NCBI RefSeq assembly: GCF_000497755.1
Contig: NZ_AYOD01000010.1
Span: 23,226-87,225, forward strand
DNA from: Aliihoeflea sp. 2WW
Lineage (GTDB): Bacteria; Pseudomonadota; Alphaproteobacteria; Rhizobiales; Rhizobiaceae
Length of the DNA: 64,000 nucleotides
Direction: 5' to 3'
The notes under the pieces were generated by a model. The model did not search any database. It was not told where the DNA came from and saw only the letters and a program-made list of their open reading frames with translations. Made by a program: the position numbers and the translations under genes. Position 1 is the stretch's first letter, and every line of letters begins with the position of its first letter. This document shows, piece by piece, positions 1 through 9,100 of this stretch.

Positions 1-279
1 TGGCAGCAGGCCTTGCGGGGGTACTTCATGCGCAGGATCGAAGCTGCTCAACCACTGTGCGAACAGGCGCACGGCAGTGAGCCTCGCCCCTCGGGTGGAG
101 GGGCAGGCCTCGGCCAGCGTGGCGTGCCAGCGCAGGAACAGCGCGGTATCTATATGAACGGCCTCTTCACAATCGGCGAAGCGGGTGAAGCGGCGAAGGA
201 TGCGTGCGGCGGTGCCAAGATCGTAGCCGAGGCTGCGCCGGACGCTCAGATAGCGGTTGAGTTCGATGGCGAGGCTCAT
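1..279 (-). CDS. Tyrosine recombinase, second of a recombinase trio (partial)
   Basis: The reading frame starts at the ATG whose complement is at 277-279 and runs off the left edge, giving 93 N-terminal residues (MSLAIELNRYLSVRRSLGYD...). They resemble the SAM-like core-binding domain of phage-type integrases, and the catalytic domain lies outside the window. The start codon overlaps the stop of the upstream recombinase by 4 bases, so the two are translationally coupled. Two overlapping tyrosine recombinases in a row are the signature of 'recombinase in trio' (RIT) and Tn554-like elements, where three act together. The third gene should lie to the left of the window. Confidence 0.75.
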   Translation of the reverse strand, partial: MSLAIELNRYLSVRRSLGYDLGTAARILRRFTRFADCEEAVHIDTALFLRWHATLAEACPSTRGARLTAVRLFAQWLSSFDPAHEVPPQGLLP

Positions 280-1487
280 TGCACGCCTCCCGCCACCGGC
301 CAGGGTTGCGCGATCGACCGCAACCCATCGATGTCGATCCGCGCGTATATCATCGTCGATGTGCGCGAGCGGTGCCGCAACACGTCACCGACCTCTTCGA
401 GCGAAGCGCCCGTGTTCACCAACTGGGTCGCCAGGCTATGACGCAGCAGGTGCGATCCCACATAGGGCGTCACCGGCTTCTGGCCCGTTGCCTTCAGGGC
501 CTCCTTGAGGATGTCGTTGACAATCTGGCTGTCCTTGAAGGGCCGATGCGGCGCTCGATGGGTGACGAACATCGTACGGCAGGTCGTCGGCCCTCGTTCC
601 TCACGAAGATAGTGGCTCAGCGCATCACCGACCTCCACCGTGATCGGCAGCCGGTCGTGCAGCTTACCCTTGCCGCGCACGGTGAGTTCGCCCGCGCGCC
701 AGTCGATATCGTCGAGTTGGATCGCCATCACCTCGACCGCTCGCAGTCCGAGCCGGGCCATGAGCAGCAGCATCGCGTAGTCCCGCGCGCCGTGCCGTGG
801 ATTGTCGCGCACGCTCGCCAGCACCGCCTCGACGCCCTCGGGCGACAGATGGCGCGGCAGCCGCGCGGCCCAGGACTTCGCTGTTCTCGGCAGGCTCAGC
901 GATAGGTTGGTCGGCGTGGCTCCGCATCCGAACAGATATTGCAGGAAGATGCGAACATGGGTCGCAATCGTCTTGTCGCGGCGTGCGCCTGCCAGCACGT
1001 GTTCGATGAACCCGATTGCATCTGCGGGACGCAGGCAAGCCGGATCGATCATCTGCTCGCCGAAGCGATAGTCGAGGAACCGGTTGGCGAAGCGCAGCGT
1101 GTGGTAGATCGTCCGCTCGCTCAAGCCCCGCTGCTTGACAAGATAGGTCTCAAAGTTCGCCAGCAATGCTGCGCGCGCGATCTGTGCATCGGTCAGCGGC
1201 GCCGGCCGCGCCACACCGATATCGATCAGATGGTGGGCGAACCGCCGTGCGAGATTGTACGGTTGGACGGTCTGCCCATGCTTTCGCGATACCATCCGGC
1301 CCAGCCGTTCGGCCTGGTCGAGCGTCAGTGCGCAAGGCGTGACCCCTTCCGAATCCATCACCTTGCCGAGCTTCCGGATGATCGACCGGTAGTTCTTGAT
1401 GGTGGGCGCCTTGTAGTCGGCGACGGCAAGACTTGCGGTGAACGACTCCACGTACGGCTCGACGCAGGTTTGCAGATTGATAGGCAT
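276..1487 (-). CDS. Tyrosine recombinase, first of a recombinase trio
   Basis: A 403-residue site-specific recombinase. An N-terminal SAM-like DNA-binding domain is followed by a C-terminal catalytic domain with the family residues visible: Arg in MARLGLRAVEVM, the HLLRHSLAT box, LRHRSRTST, and the Tyr nucleophile in MIYARID near the end. The ATG at 1487 is preferred over the upstream one at 1577 because GGAG lies at a normal distance and the extra 30 residues are not integrase-like. It overlaps the next recombinase by 4 bases. RIT elements are thought to move by coordinated action of three such enzymes. The 5' side faces a repeat-rich element end that abuts a broken ardC gene. Confidence 0.85.
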   Translation of the reverse strand: MPINLQTCVEPYVESFTASLAVADYKAPTIKNYRSIIRKLGKVMDSEGVTPCALTLDQAERLGRMVSRKHGQTVQPYNLARRFAHHLIDIGVARPAPLTDAQIARAALLANFETYLVKQRGLSERTIYHTLRFANRFLDYRFGEQMIDPACLRPADAIGFIEHVLAGARRDKTIATHVRIFLQYLFGCGATPTNLSLSLPRTAKSWAARLPRHLSPEGVEAVLASVRDNPRHGARDYAMLLLMARLGLRAVEVMAIQLDDIDWRAGELTVRGKGKLHDRLPITVEVGDALSHYLREERGPTTCRTMFVTHRAPHRPFKDSQIVNDILKEALKATGQKPVTPYVGSHLLRHSLATQLVNTGASLEEVGDVLRHRSRTSTMIYARIDIDGLRSIAQPWPVAGGVQ

Positions 1488-1520
1488 GTTCTTCGTACTC
1501 CACGTTGTTGGAGTGACGAA

Positions 1521-1634
1521 GATTATGCCGAATACGCTCAGCACGATCATGCTGCCAATCGCGCTGTCTCGACACAATGCGGCATAATCCGGGTTACGGC
1601 ATTATGGACATTATGCCGATATCGGCATAACTTC
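1521..1634. repeat. Terminal repeats of the recombinase-trio element
   Basis: This stretch carries repeated copies of a GGCATAAT-like motif in both orientations (ATTATGCC near 1522, GGCATAAT at 1581, GGCATTAT near 1597). It ends in a perfect 20-bp palindrome, TTATGCCGATATCGGCATAA, at 1611-1630. ArdC-like coding sequence resumes immediately to the right. Position and symmetry suggest recombinase binding sites at the element terminus, which is an inference. The exact boundary, about 1630-1634, cannot be fixed without the other end or an uninterrupted relative. Confidence 0.6.
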
Positions 1635-1946
1635 CACGCCAGCGGCCATCGCTCGCGCCTCGACCGCGATCTCGGCGGCTCCTTCGGCTCGAAGAAATAC
1701 GCCTTCGAGGAGCTGGTGGCCGAGATGAACGCGGCGTTCTGCTGCGCCTCGCTCGGCATCGTGCCGACCGTGCGCCATGCCGATTACATCGGCTCCTGGC
1801 TGGAGGTGCTGCGCGAGGACAACCGCGCCATCGTCCGCGCCGCCTCGCACGCCAGCAAGGCGGCGGACTGGCTGCTCTCCTTCCTGCCGCCCGACGAGCA
1901 GCCCGCCGTAGAGACCGTCTCCTCGATCGACAGGAGAGCGGCATGA
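1632..1946 (+). pseudogene. ardC: ArdC-like antirestriction protein, C-terminal remnant
   Basis: The open frame encodes about 104 residues matching the C-terminal zincin-like part of ArdC/DUF1738 antirestriction proteins: HASGHRSRLDRDL, then FGSKKYAFEELVAEMNAAF, then a YIGSWLEVL block and an ASHASKAADWLL block. Intact relatives are roughly 300 residues and carry HExxH zinc ligands. Here the match begins at about the second His of that motif, so the ssDNA-binding domain and the first zinc ligand were lost when the recombinase element inserted. No start codon or ribosome-binding site precedes it. Its stop overlaps the next gene by 4 bases, the original operon arrangement. Confidence 0.7.
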
Positions 1947-2284
1947 TGACCTATGCCCAATCGCGCACGGCGCTCGCCCGGATGGAGGCGAGCCTCGCGG
2001 AAACCCGGCACCACCTCGCCCTTGTCGAGCGCCGGCTTTGCGACGGCGCGGAAGCCAAGACCATCCGGCGGCGCCCGAAGTCGCGCTGGTATCACCGCCG
2101 GATGAGCCGCTGGACCGGCGCCGACGAGGCCGAATACCGGCGCATCCTCGATCGCATGACCGATGCCGCGCAGGCCGAGCTTGAGCGGCTTCGCCGCAAG
2201 GTCGAGCGGCAGAACGGCGCAATTCTAGCGCTTCGCTGCAAATACCGCATCAACGACGAACGGCCCCGGCAGTTCGCGTTGTGA
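1943..2284 (+). CDS. Small charged coiled-coil protein of unknown function
   Basis: A 113-residue protein rich in Arg, Glu and Ala, with heptad-like stretches at about residues 5-35 and 70-95 suggesting a helical coiled coil. There is no signal peptide or membrane segment. It starts with two consecutive Met codons and overlaps the stop of the ardC remnant (ATGA), so it was probably translated from the ardC transcript. I do not recognise a named family. A role in the leading region of the conjugative element is inferred only from position. Confidence 0.6.
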   Translation: MMTYAQSRTALARMEASLAETRHHLALVERRLCDGAEAKTIRRRPKSRWYHRRMSRWTGADEAEYRRILDRMTDAAQAELERLRRKVERQNGAILALRCKYRINDERPRQFAL

Positions 2285-2409
2285 CCGTTCCGGCCGATGG
2301 CTGCGCTGGCTTGTGCCGGCGCAGCCGAGAGGAAGAGAGGGGCCGGGTTTTCCGTGACGGGTTGGAAGCGGAGAGAGAGGCTCTCCGCGCCCGTCGTGGA
2401 GAAACCACG

Positions 2410-4572
2410 ATGGCAAGAGCTGCCAGGAAGAAGTCCGCCGCCGTCCCGATGATTGTCTTCTCGCGGGCGCGCGATATTCCGTTCAACCGCATCAGGCTGT
2501 CGGACAGCAATGTCCGCGAGGTCGACGTCGAGGCCGGCCTGGACGAACTCACCTTCGACATCGACCGCCGCGAGGATCTCGTGCAGGGCCTCAATGTCCG
2601 CGCCATCCTCGATGCGGACGGCAACGAGACTGGGGATTTCGAGACCCCGGCGGGCGGCCGCCGCTACAGGTCGATCGCCCGGCTGGTGAAGGCGGGGCGT
2701 TTCCCCGAGGACGGCCTTGTTCCCTGCATCGTCAAGAAGGCCGACGCCAAGACCTCGGCCGTGGACGACTCGCTGGCCGAGAACATGCTGCGGCTGGCAC
2801 TGCATCCGCTCGACCAGTTCCGCGCCTTCAAGCGCATGGTCGGCGGCGGCATGTCCGAGGCGGAGGTCGCGACCGCCTACTTCACCACCGAGCGCTATGT
2901 CGCGCAGCGCCTCGCGCTCGCCAAGGTCTCGCCGAAGCTGCTGGAGGTCTATGCCGAGAACGGCATGACGCTGGCGCTGCTGGAGACCTTCACCGCCAAT
3001 CCCGATCACGGCCGTCAGGAGCAGGTCTGGGATGCGGTGCGGCAGTCGCACTACCGCGAGCCCTGGCACGTCCGCCAGATGCTCACCGAGACCAGCGTTC
3101 CCGCGTCCGACAAGCGCGCCATGTTCGTCGGCCTCGACGCCTATGTCGCGGCCGGCGGCCCGGTGCTGCCCCGCTACCTGTTCGACGAGGAGGATAGCGG
3201 CTGGCTGGACGACGTTCCTCTGCTCGACAGGCTGGTTGCCGACAAGCTCAGGACCGTCGCCGACGAGGTTGCCGCCGAGGGCTGGAAGTGGATTACCGTC
3301 AGCCTCGACCTCCCGCTCGGCCACGAGCGGGGCCTTCGCGTGCTCGCCGGCACCTCGCCCGAACTCACGCGGAAGGAGCGCAAGCAGCGCGAGGCGCTGC
3401 GCGACGAGTACGACGCCCTGATGGCCGAGCATGACGGCTGCGACGAACTGCCGGACGAAACCCACCATCGGCTCAGCGAGATCGAGGAGGCCCTGGACGC
3501 CTTCGAGAACCGCCCGGCCATCTACGATCCGGCCGAGATCGCCATCGCCGGCGTCTTCATCTCGGTCGACTCCGATGGCGATCTTGTCGTCGAACGCGGC
3601 TATGTCCGGCCCGAGGACGAGCCGGCCGCCACCGTCGACGGTGAAGCGCCGGAGGCCGAAGGCGCGGACGCGGATGGCGACGCGGTGCAGGAGCCGCGCG
3701 TCATGCGGACCGTCATCACCATCGGCGGCGAGCCGGCCGAGCCGGAGGAGGACGAGGAAGACGTCATCCGTCCCCTGTCGGAAAGGCTGGTGGCGGAGCT
3801 GACGGCACATCGCACGCTCGCCCTTCGCGACGCTGTGGGCGCCAACCCGCATGTCGCGCTCACGGCGCTGCTGCACAAGCTGGTGCGCGACACGTTCGGG
3901 CGCTCCACCACCGGCGCCGCGGTCGGGGCTTCCGTCCGTGAGGTCTATTTCCGCGAGCAGGGTCCGGACCTAAAGGACAGCCCCTATGCGCAGTCGGTCA
4001 TGGAGCGGCACGACGGCTGGAAGGCGGACCTTCCGTCCGACGACGACGCGCTCTGGGACTGGCTAGCCGCGCTCGACGAGGCCAGCCGCCTGGCGCTGCT
4101 CGCCCATTGCGTCAGCTTCGGCGTCAACGCGCTCTACGAGCGGCCGAACCCGATCAGCGCCACCGGCATCTCGCAGCACGGTCTCGACCTTCGCATGGCC
4201 GAGGCCGATCGGCTCGCCCGCACCACCGGCCTCGACATGATCGAGGCGGGCTTCCGGCCCACGGTCGACAACTATCTCGGCCGGGTTCCCAAGACCCGCA
4301 TCCTCGAAGCCGTCCGCGAGGGCGCAGGCGACCGAGCCGCCGACCTGATCGCCCATCTGAAGAAGGGCGACATGGCCGAAGAAGCCGCACGGCTTCTGGC
4401 CGACACCGGCTGGCTGCCAGAGCCGCTGCGTCCGCTCGACGCCGAGCCGGAGCTTGACGCCGGCACGGAGGGCGAGACCGAGGCGCTGCCGGCGTTCCTC
4501 GTAGACGACGAGGACGACGTGGCGGCCGGCGCCGAGGGCGGCGATCCCGAGCATCTGGTCGCCGCCGAATAG
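2410..4572 (+). CDS. ParB/Spo0J-family nuclease-like protein
   Basis: A 720-residue protein with an N-terminal ParB/sulfiredoxin-like fold (about residues 15-160): the IPFNRIRLSDSNVRE entry, the GGRRYRSIARL box typical of the CTP-binding ParB core, and SLAENMLRLALHPLDQFRAF. A KorB-like helix-turn-helix follows (about 140-200). The middle is acidic, and the C-terminal third (about 480-650) is a conserved extension seen in large ParB-like proteins of alphaproteobacterial mobile elements. The ATG at 2410 is chosen because GGAGA sits 8 bases upstream, as in the following cassettes. No ParA partner is adjacent, so a role other than partition is possible, for example DNA binding or nicking after transfer. 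Confidence 0.8.
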   Translation: MARAARKKSAAVPMIVFSRARDIPFNRIRLSDSNVREVDVEAGLDELTFDIDRREDLVQGLNVRAILDADGNETGDFETPAGGRRYRSIARLVKAGRFPEDGLVPCIVKKADAKTSAVDDSLAENMLRLALHPLDQFRAFKRMVGGGMSEAEVATAYFTTERYVAQRLALAKVSPKLLEVYAENGMTLALLETFTANPDHGRQEQVWDAVRQSHYREPWHVRQMLTETSVPASDKRAMFVGLDAYVAAGGPVLPRYLFDEEDSGWLDDVPLLDRLVADKLRTVADEVAAEGWKWITVSLDLPLGHERGLRVLAGTSPELTRKERKQREALRDEYDALMAEHDGCDELPDETHHRLSEIEEALDAFENRPAIYDPAEIAIAGVFISVDSDGDLVVERGYVRPEDEPAATVDGEAPEAEGADADGDAVQEPRVMRTVITIGGEPAEPEEDEEDVIRPLSERLVAELTAHRTLALRDAVGANPHVALTALLHKLVRDTFGRSTTGAAVGASVREVYFREQGPDLKDSPYAQSVMERHDGWKADLPSDDDALWDWLAALDEASRLALLAHCVSFGVNALYERPNPISATGISQHGLDLRMAEADRLARTTGLDMIEAGFRPTVDNYLGRVPKTRILEAVREGAGDRAADLIAHLKKGDMAEEAARLLADTGWLPEPLRPLDAEPELDAGTEGETEALPAFLVDDEDDVAAGAEGGDPEHLVAAE

Positions 4573-4622
4573 TCGCGGAGCGGCTCCGGCCGCTCCGTCT
4601 CCTTCCAACCCTTCACTCGCGA

Positions 4623-4647
4623 CCCGGCCATGCGCCGGGCCGTTTTT
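4623..4647 (+). terminator. Hairpin plus T5 behind the parB-like gene
   Basis: CCCGGC (4623-4628) pairs with GCCGGG (4634-4639) across a 5-base loop and is followed by five T residues at 4643-4647. It sits in the short gap before the ribosome-binding site of the next gene. It can act as an intrinsic terminator or attenuator, and a near-copy lies at 5147-5171. Confidence 0.6.
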
Positions 4648-4664
4648 GTTTCAGGAGAACCACG

Positions 4665-4925
4665 ATGGCGATTCCCGACCATGCACGCACCAACTTCAAC
4701 ACGCTGCTGAGAGCGGCAGGCGACGGCAGCCTCGCGCTGATGGAATGCCAGGACGCCGCGACCGGCGACCTGCGCTACGTCATCTGCGCGGTCGGCCGCG
4801 ACGGCGGCGATTACGTCTTCACCCCGTTCGGCCATCTGGCCGATGGCAACCCCTACGACGCCTACCTTCCGCCGAACCCGGACGATCCGTCCGGCTTCCT
4901 GCCTCACGATGACGGAGGCCGGTGA
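4665..4925 (+). CDS. Small conserved protein (DUF6117-like)
   Basis: An 86-residue soluble protein (MAIPDHARTNFNTLLRAAGD...) of a type found in the leading regions of alphaproteobacterial conjugative elements, which I associate with DUF6117. A strong GGAG lies 8 bases before the ATG, directly after a terminator-like hairpin. The centre reads YVICAVGRDGGDYVFTPFGH, suggesting a compact beta-rich fold. The C-terminus is acidic. Function is unknown. The stop overlaps the next gene by one base. Confidence 0.7.
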   Translation: MAIPDHARTNFNTLLRAAGDGSLALMECQDAATGDLRYVICAVGRDGGDYVFTPFGHLADGNPYDAYLPPNPDDPSGFLPHDDGGR

Positions 4926-5122
4926 TGTTGCAGTCGCACTATCCCTATCTCGGCGTCACCCCGCTCGATACCGACCGGGCCGTGGTCCGGGCGACGGCGA
5001 AATACCTGCCGCCCGAAGTCCGCGCCGATCCGTGCCGGCGGCTCATTCGCAGGATGTTCTACTGCGCGATGCTTCGCCGCCACGCGGAGATCCAGCGCGA
5101 CTTCATGCGAACCCGCCACTGA
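4925..5122 (+). CDS. Small conserved hypothetical protein
   Basis: A 65-residue basic protein (MLQSHYPYLGVTPLDTDRAV...). The start is taken as the ATG at 4925, which overlaps the preceding stop as TGATG. A GTG three bases upstream is possible. There is a Cys pair region (DPCRRLIRRMFYCAMLRR) but no recognisable domain or membrane span. It is followed by a hairpin with a T-run, so it probably ends a two-gene cassette with the DUF6117-like gene. Function unknown. Confidence 0.55.
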   Translation: MLQSHYPYLGVTPLDTDRAVVRATAKYLPPEVRADPCRRLIRRMFYCAMLRRHAEIQRDFMRTRH

Positions 5123-5146
5123 CGCCCTTCGCCCATCTCCCAACCC

Positions 5147-5171
5147 GCCCGGCCTCGCGCCGGGCATTTTT
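5147..5171 (+). terminator. Hairpin plus T5, same design as the one at 4623
   Basis: GCCCGGC (5147-5153) and GCCGGGC (5159-5165) form a 7-bp stem with a 5-base loop, followed by TTTTT at 5167-5171. The downstream leader GTTTCAGGAG is identical to the leader after the hairpin at 4623, and the next ATG is at 5189. This looks like a repeated cassette boundary. Confidence 0.65.
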
Positions 5172-5188
5172 CGTTTCAGGAGGCTATC

Positions 5189-5603
5189 ATGCCCACCTTC
5201 ACAATCGAGACCGCGCATGACGTGCCGGTCTACCGTCTTCGCCCCTACGAGGCCGATACCGTCGACAAGGCGTGCCGGCTGGCGGTGGAAGACGACGACT
5301 GGTCGATCCGCAAGATTTCCCACGACACCCCCCGGCGAAACCTTCGTCAGCGGCATCTGGGAAGGAAGCGGCGCGCCCCATGCGGCGCGCAGCCTTCCGG
5401 TCCCCTCGCAATATGGCGAAACCATGCGCAGGAAGGCGCAGCATTTCGAGGTGCTGCTCGGCCTTCTCAAGATGTTCGCCGCCGCCGATCCGGCGGCGCC
5501 CGAACTCGCGCTCTGGCGGCGACGCGCCGTCTCGGCGATCGCCAAGGCGGAAGCGATCATGGCCGGTGCCCGCGATCCCGATGGGAGCGACCGCGATGCC
5601 TGA
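5189..5603 (+). pseudogene. Conserved mobile-element protein, frameshifted at a C6 run
   Basis: The first 47 residues (MPTFTIETAHDVPVYRLRPY... to SHDT) are in one frame. The rest (PGETFVSGIWEGSG... then FEVLLGLLKMF and AIAKAEAIMAGARDP) continues in another frame up to the stop at 5603. Removing one base from the run of six C residues at 5328-5333 restores a single protein of about 137 residues that resembles an uncharacterised protein family of alphaproteobacterial ICEs. It overlaps the next start by 8 bases. The shift may be a real mutation, a sequencing error or slippage; the sequence alone does not decide. Function is unknown. Confidence 0.65.
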
Positions 5604-6009
5604 GATCGTCCGCACCGCGTCCCTGGTTCCTGACGATCGTCGCGAAGGCTTCCTGCCGGCTCTGTTCGGCATGCCGCTCCTCATCATCGCGGAGAGCACG
5701 GTCTACAGCTTCATGGAGCGGCTCAGCCCGCAGGACTATGGCGGCGGCTTCTGGGCCTTCTACGAATACCGTGGAACGCCGCTCTTTCTCGCGCCGACCT
5801 CGAAACCACGTCTTCGGATCGAAGGCGAGATCACTGGATTTCGCGGCGAGGTCTCGGCAGATGCCGCCGGAATCCTGGCAACGCTTCTCACGCTCTCGCA
5901 TCTTTCCGTCCGATACGAATCCGAGCTGCTGGCGCAGCGCTACTACCGGCTTCGGATCTATTCGCTCCGCCATCCGGAGGCATCGGAGATTTCCCAGGTG
6001 CTCGACTGA
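5596..6009 (+). CDS. ArdB/KlcA-family antirestriction protein
   Basis: A 137-residue protein with the ArdB/KlcA layout: FLPALFGMPLLIIAESTVYS near residue 20, then FMERLSPQDYGGGFWAFYE, an LFLAP strand, and a helical C-terminal half. ArdB and KlcA are plasmid proteins that block type I restriction without DNA mimicry, protecting DNA as it enters a new host. That fits the leading-region position beside an ardC remnant and a methyltransferase. The ATG at 5596 lies inside the end of the preceding frame, implying coupling. Confidence 0.75.
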   Translation: MPEIVRTASLVPDDRREGFLPALFGMPLLIIAESTVYSFMERLSPQDYGGGFWAFYEYRGTPLFLAPTSKPRLRIEGEITGFRGEVSADAAGILATLLTLSHLSVRYESELLAQRYYRLRIYSLRHPEASEISQVLD

Positions 6010-6167
6010 ATATTGCAGGCGTCCCGCCTTTTTGCGAGGCGCCTGTCTCTATGTCGGTCATGCCTGCGGCCTGAGAGCGAGAGGAAGGCCGGGACGGGTT
6101 CGAGCCGGTGCGGTCGAGAGAGAGCGCTGCGCGGCTTGTCCCGTTCCCGCTCTCCCGAGGTTCCCCG

Positions 6168-9100
6168 ATGAACATGATGCCCGCTACCGTGGCCGCCAAC
6201 GCGGCCGCGCCGATCCCGCACGCCTGCGAGCCCGACACCGCCGTCGCCATCCTCGCGGCCGCGCAGCTCCTCCTTCCCCATCTGGAACGCGGCCAGCGCA
6301 TCGACGCTCCAGCCCTGCGCCACGCGATGGAAACCGCCTTCGGCGGCTCCGACGCGGCAGGCGCCTGGAACTGGAAGACCGCCTACGAATCCTGCGAGGC
6401 GGCCACGGTTCTGTTCCTGCGCCGGTTCGGCAAGGCGCTGCTCCGCAAGGGCGGCTCCCCGGCGGCGAGCCTGCCGCTGCTGGCGAGGGTCGCCGCGCTG
6501 ATGCCGACCCACACGCGCCGTTCCGAGGAGGCGCAGTCATTCCAGCAGTTCTCGACGCCGATCCCGCTCGGCCTGGTCGCGGCGACCGCGGCGGCCATCA
6601 CGCTGGCCGACCGCGTGCTGGAGCCTTCGGCCGGCACCGGCCTGCTCGCCATCCTGGCCGAGATCGCCGGCGGCACGCTCGTCCTCAACGAGCTGGCCGA
6701 GACCCGCGCTGGCCTGCTCTCCTCCCTCTTTCCGGCCCTCTCCGTCACGCGCTTCGACGCGGCCCAGATCGACGACCACCTCGATCTCGCGGCCGTGCCG
6801 ACCGTCGTGCTGATGAACCCGCCATTCTCCGTCATGGCCAATGTCGAGACGCGCATGGCCGACGCGGCGTTCCGCCATGTCGCCTCGGCGCTGGCGCGTC
6901 TGGCCCCCGGCGGCCGGCTCGTGACGATCACCGGCGCGAACTTCGCGCCGGACGCGCCCGAATGGGCTTCCGCCTATGCCCGTCTGCAGGAGCGCGGCCG
7001 CGTCGTGTTCTCGGCCGCGATCGACGGCTCGGTCTATGCGAAGCACGGCACGACCTTTCCGACGCGGCTGACCGTCATCGACAAGCAGCCGGCCGACGAT
7101 CCGGCCGTCTTCCCCGCGTCGCCCGGTCTCGCGCCCGACGCCGCGACGCTGATGGGCTGGGTGGCCGAGCATGTGCCGGCCCGCCTGCCGGTCGATCCCG
7201 CCGTCGCGGTCCCGGTCGCGGCCACGCCCGCGCCTCGCACCGTGCGCGGCTATCTCGCTCGGGCTGCGAAGGCCGCGCCCAGAAAGGCGCTGGCCGAGCC
7301 GGAGGGCGTCGATTTCGAATACGAGACCGTCGACCGGCAGGACGCCGGGACCGGCCGCATCACCGACGCCATCTATGAAGAATACGCGCTCCAGTCGATC
7401 CGTATTCCCGGCGCGCAGCCGCATCCCACGAAGCTGGTGCAGTCGGCGGCGATGGCCTCCGTCGCGCCGCCCAAGCCGAGCTACCGGCCGCGCCTGCCGG
7501 CCAACATCCGCGACCTCCTGTCGGACGCCCAGCTCGAAACCCTGATCTATGCCGGCGAGGCCCATTCCGACTATCTCGCCGGCGCGTGGAGCGTGGACGA
7601 GACCTTCGATGTCGTGAGCGCCGCTGCCGACGACGCGAGCGGTTCCGTCCGCTTCCGGCGCGGCTTCATGATCGGCGACGGCACCGGCGTCGGCAAGGGC
7701 CGCGAATCCGCGAGCATCATCCTCGACAACTGGATGAGAGGCCGCCGCAAGGCGCTCTGGATCTCGAAGTCGGACAAGCTGCTGGAGGACGCGCAGCGGG
7801 ATTGGTCGGCGCTCGGCATGGAGCGCCTGCTGATTACGCCGCAGTCGCGATTTCCGCAGGGCAAGCCGATCACGCTGCCCGAAGGCATCCTGTTCACGAC
7901 CTACGCCACCTTGCGGACCGACGAGCGCGGCGAGAAGGCGTCCCGCGTCCAGCAGATCGTCGACTGGCTCGGCGCCGACTGGGATGGCGTCGTCATCTTC
8001 GACGAATGCCACGCGCTTCAGAACGCTGTCGGCGGCAAGGGCGAGCGCGGCGACGCCGCGCCCTCGCAGCAGGGCCGCGCCGGGCTTCGTCTCCAGCATG
8101 CGCTTGCCGATGCCCGCGTCGTCTATGTCTTGGCCACCGGCGCTACCACCGTTCACAACCTGGCCTATGCCCAAAGGCTCGGCCTCTGGGGCGGCGAGGA
8201 TTTCCCATTCGGCACCAGGGCCGAGTTCGTCGAGGCGATCGAGGCCGGCGGGGTCGCGGCGATGGAAGTGCTCGCCCGCGACCTACGCGCGCTCGGCCTC
8301 TACACCGCCCGCTCGCTCTCCTTCCACGGCGTGGAATACGAGCTGGTCGAGCATGAGCTGACGCCCGAGCAGACCCGCATCTACGACGCCTATGCCGGCG
8401 CGTTCGCCATCATCCACAACAATCTCGACGCCGCCATGCAGGCCGCCAATATCACCGGCGGGGGCGAAGGCGGCTCCGGCACGCTGAACAAGCAGGCGAA
8501 GTCCGCCGCGCGCTCGGCCTTCGAGAGCGCCAAGCAGCGCTTCTTCGGCCATCTGCTCACCAGCATGAAGACGCCCACCCTGCTGCGCTCGATCGAGCGC
8601 GATCTGGAGGCGGGCCATGCCGCCGTGGTGCAGATCGTCTCGACCGGCGAGGCGCTGATGGAGCGCAGGCTGGCGGAACTGCCGACCGAGGAATGGAACG
8701 ACGTCCGCGTTGACATTACACCTCGCGAGTACGTCCTGGACTATCTCCGTCACTCCTTCCCGGTGCAGCTCTACGAGCCGTTCACCGCCTCGGAGGGCAG
8801 GCTGTCGTCGCGGCCGGTTACGCGCGACGGCCAGCCGGTCGAGAGCCGCGAGGCGGTCGCCCGCCGCGATGCCCTGATCGCGAAGCTGGCGAGCCTGCCG
8901 CCGGTTCCCGGCGCGCTCGACCAGATCGTGCAGCGCTTCGGCACCGACATGGTGGCGGAAGTCACCGGCCGGTCGCGTCGCATCGTCCGCAAGGCCAGCA
9001 CCGGCGGCTTTGACCGCCTTGTCGTCGAGACTCGTGCCGGCTCGGCCAACCTTGCCGAGACCGCCGCCTTCATGGACGACCAGAAGCGTGTGCTGGTGTT

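Noticed and set aside
2092..3876. Long minus-strand open frame (594 codons) opposite the parB-like gene
   Set aside because: It is the antisense of a GC-rich gene, has no ribosome-binding site and no domain, and the plus-strand protein has clear ParB motifs. Such shadows also occur at 6537-8174, 28041-29753 and 59454-61379.
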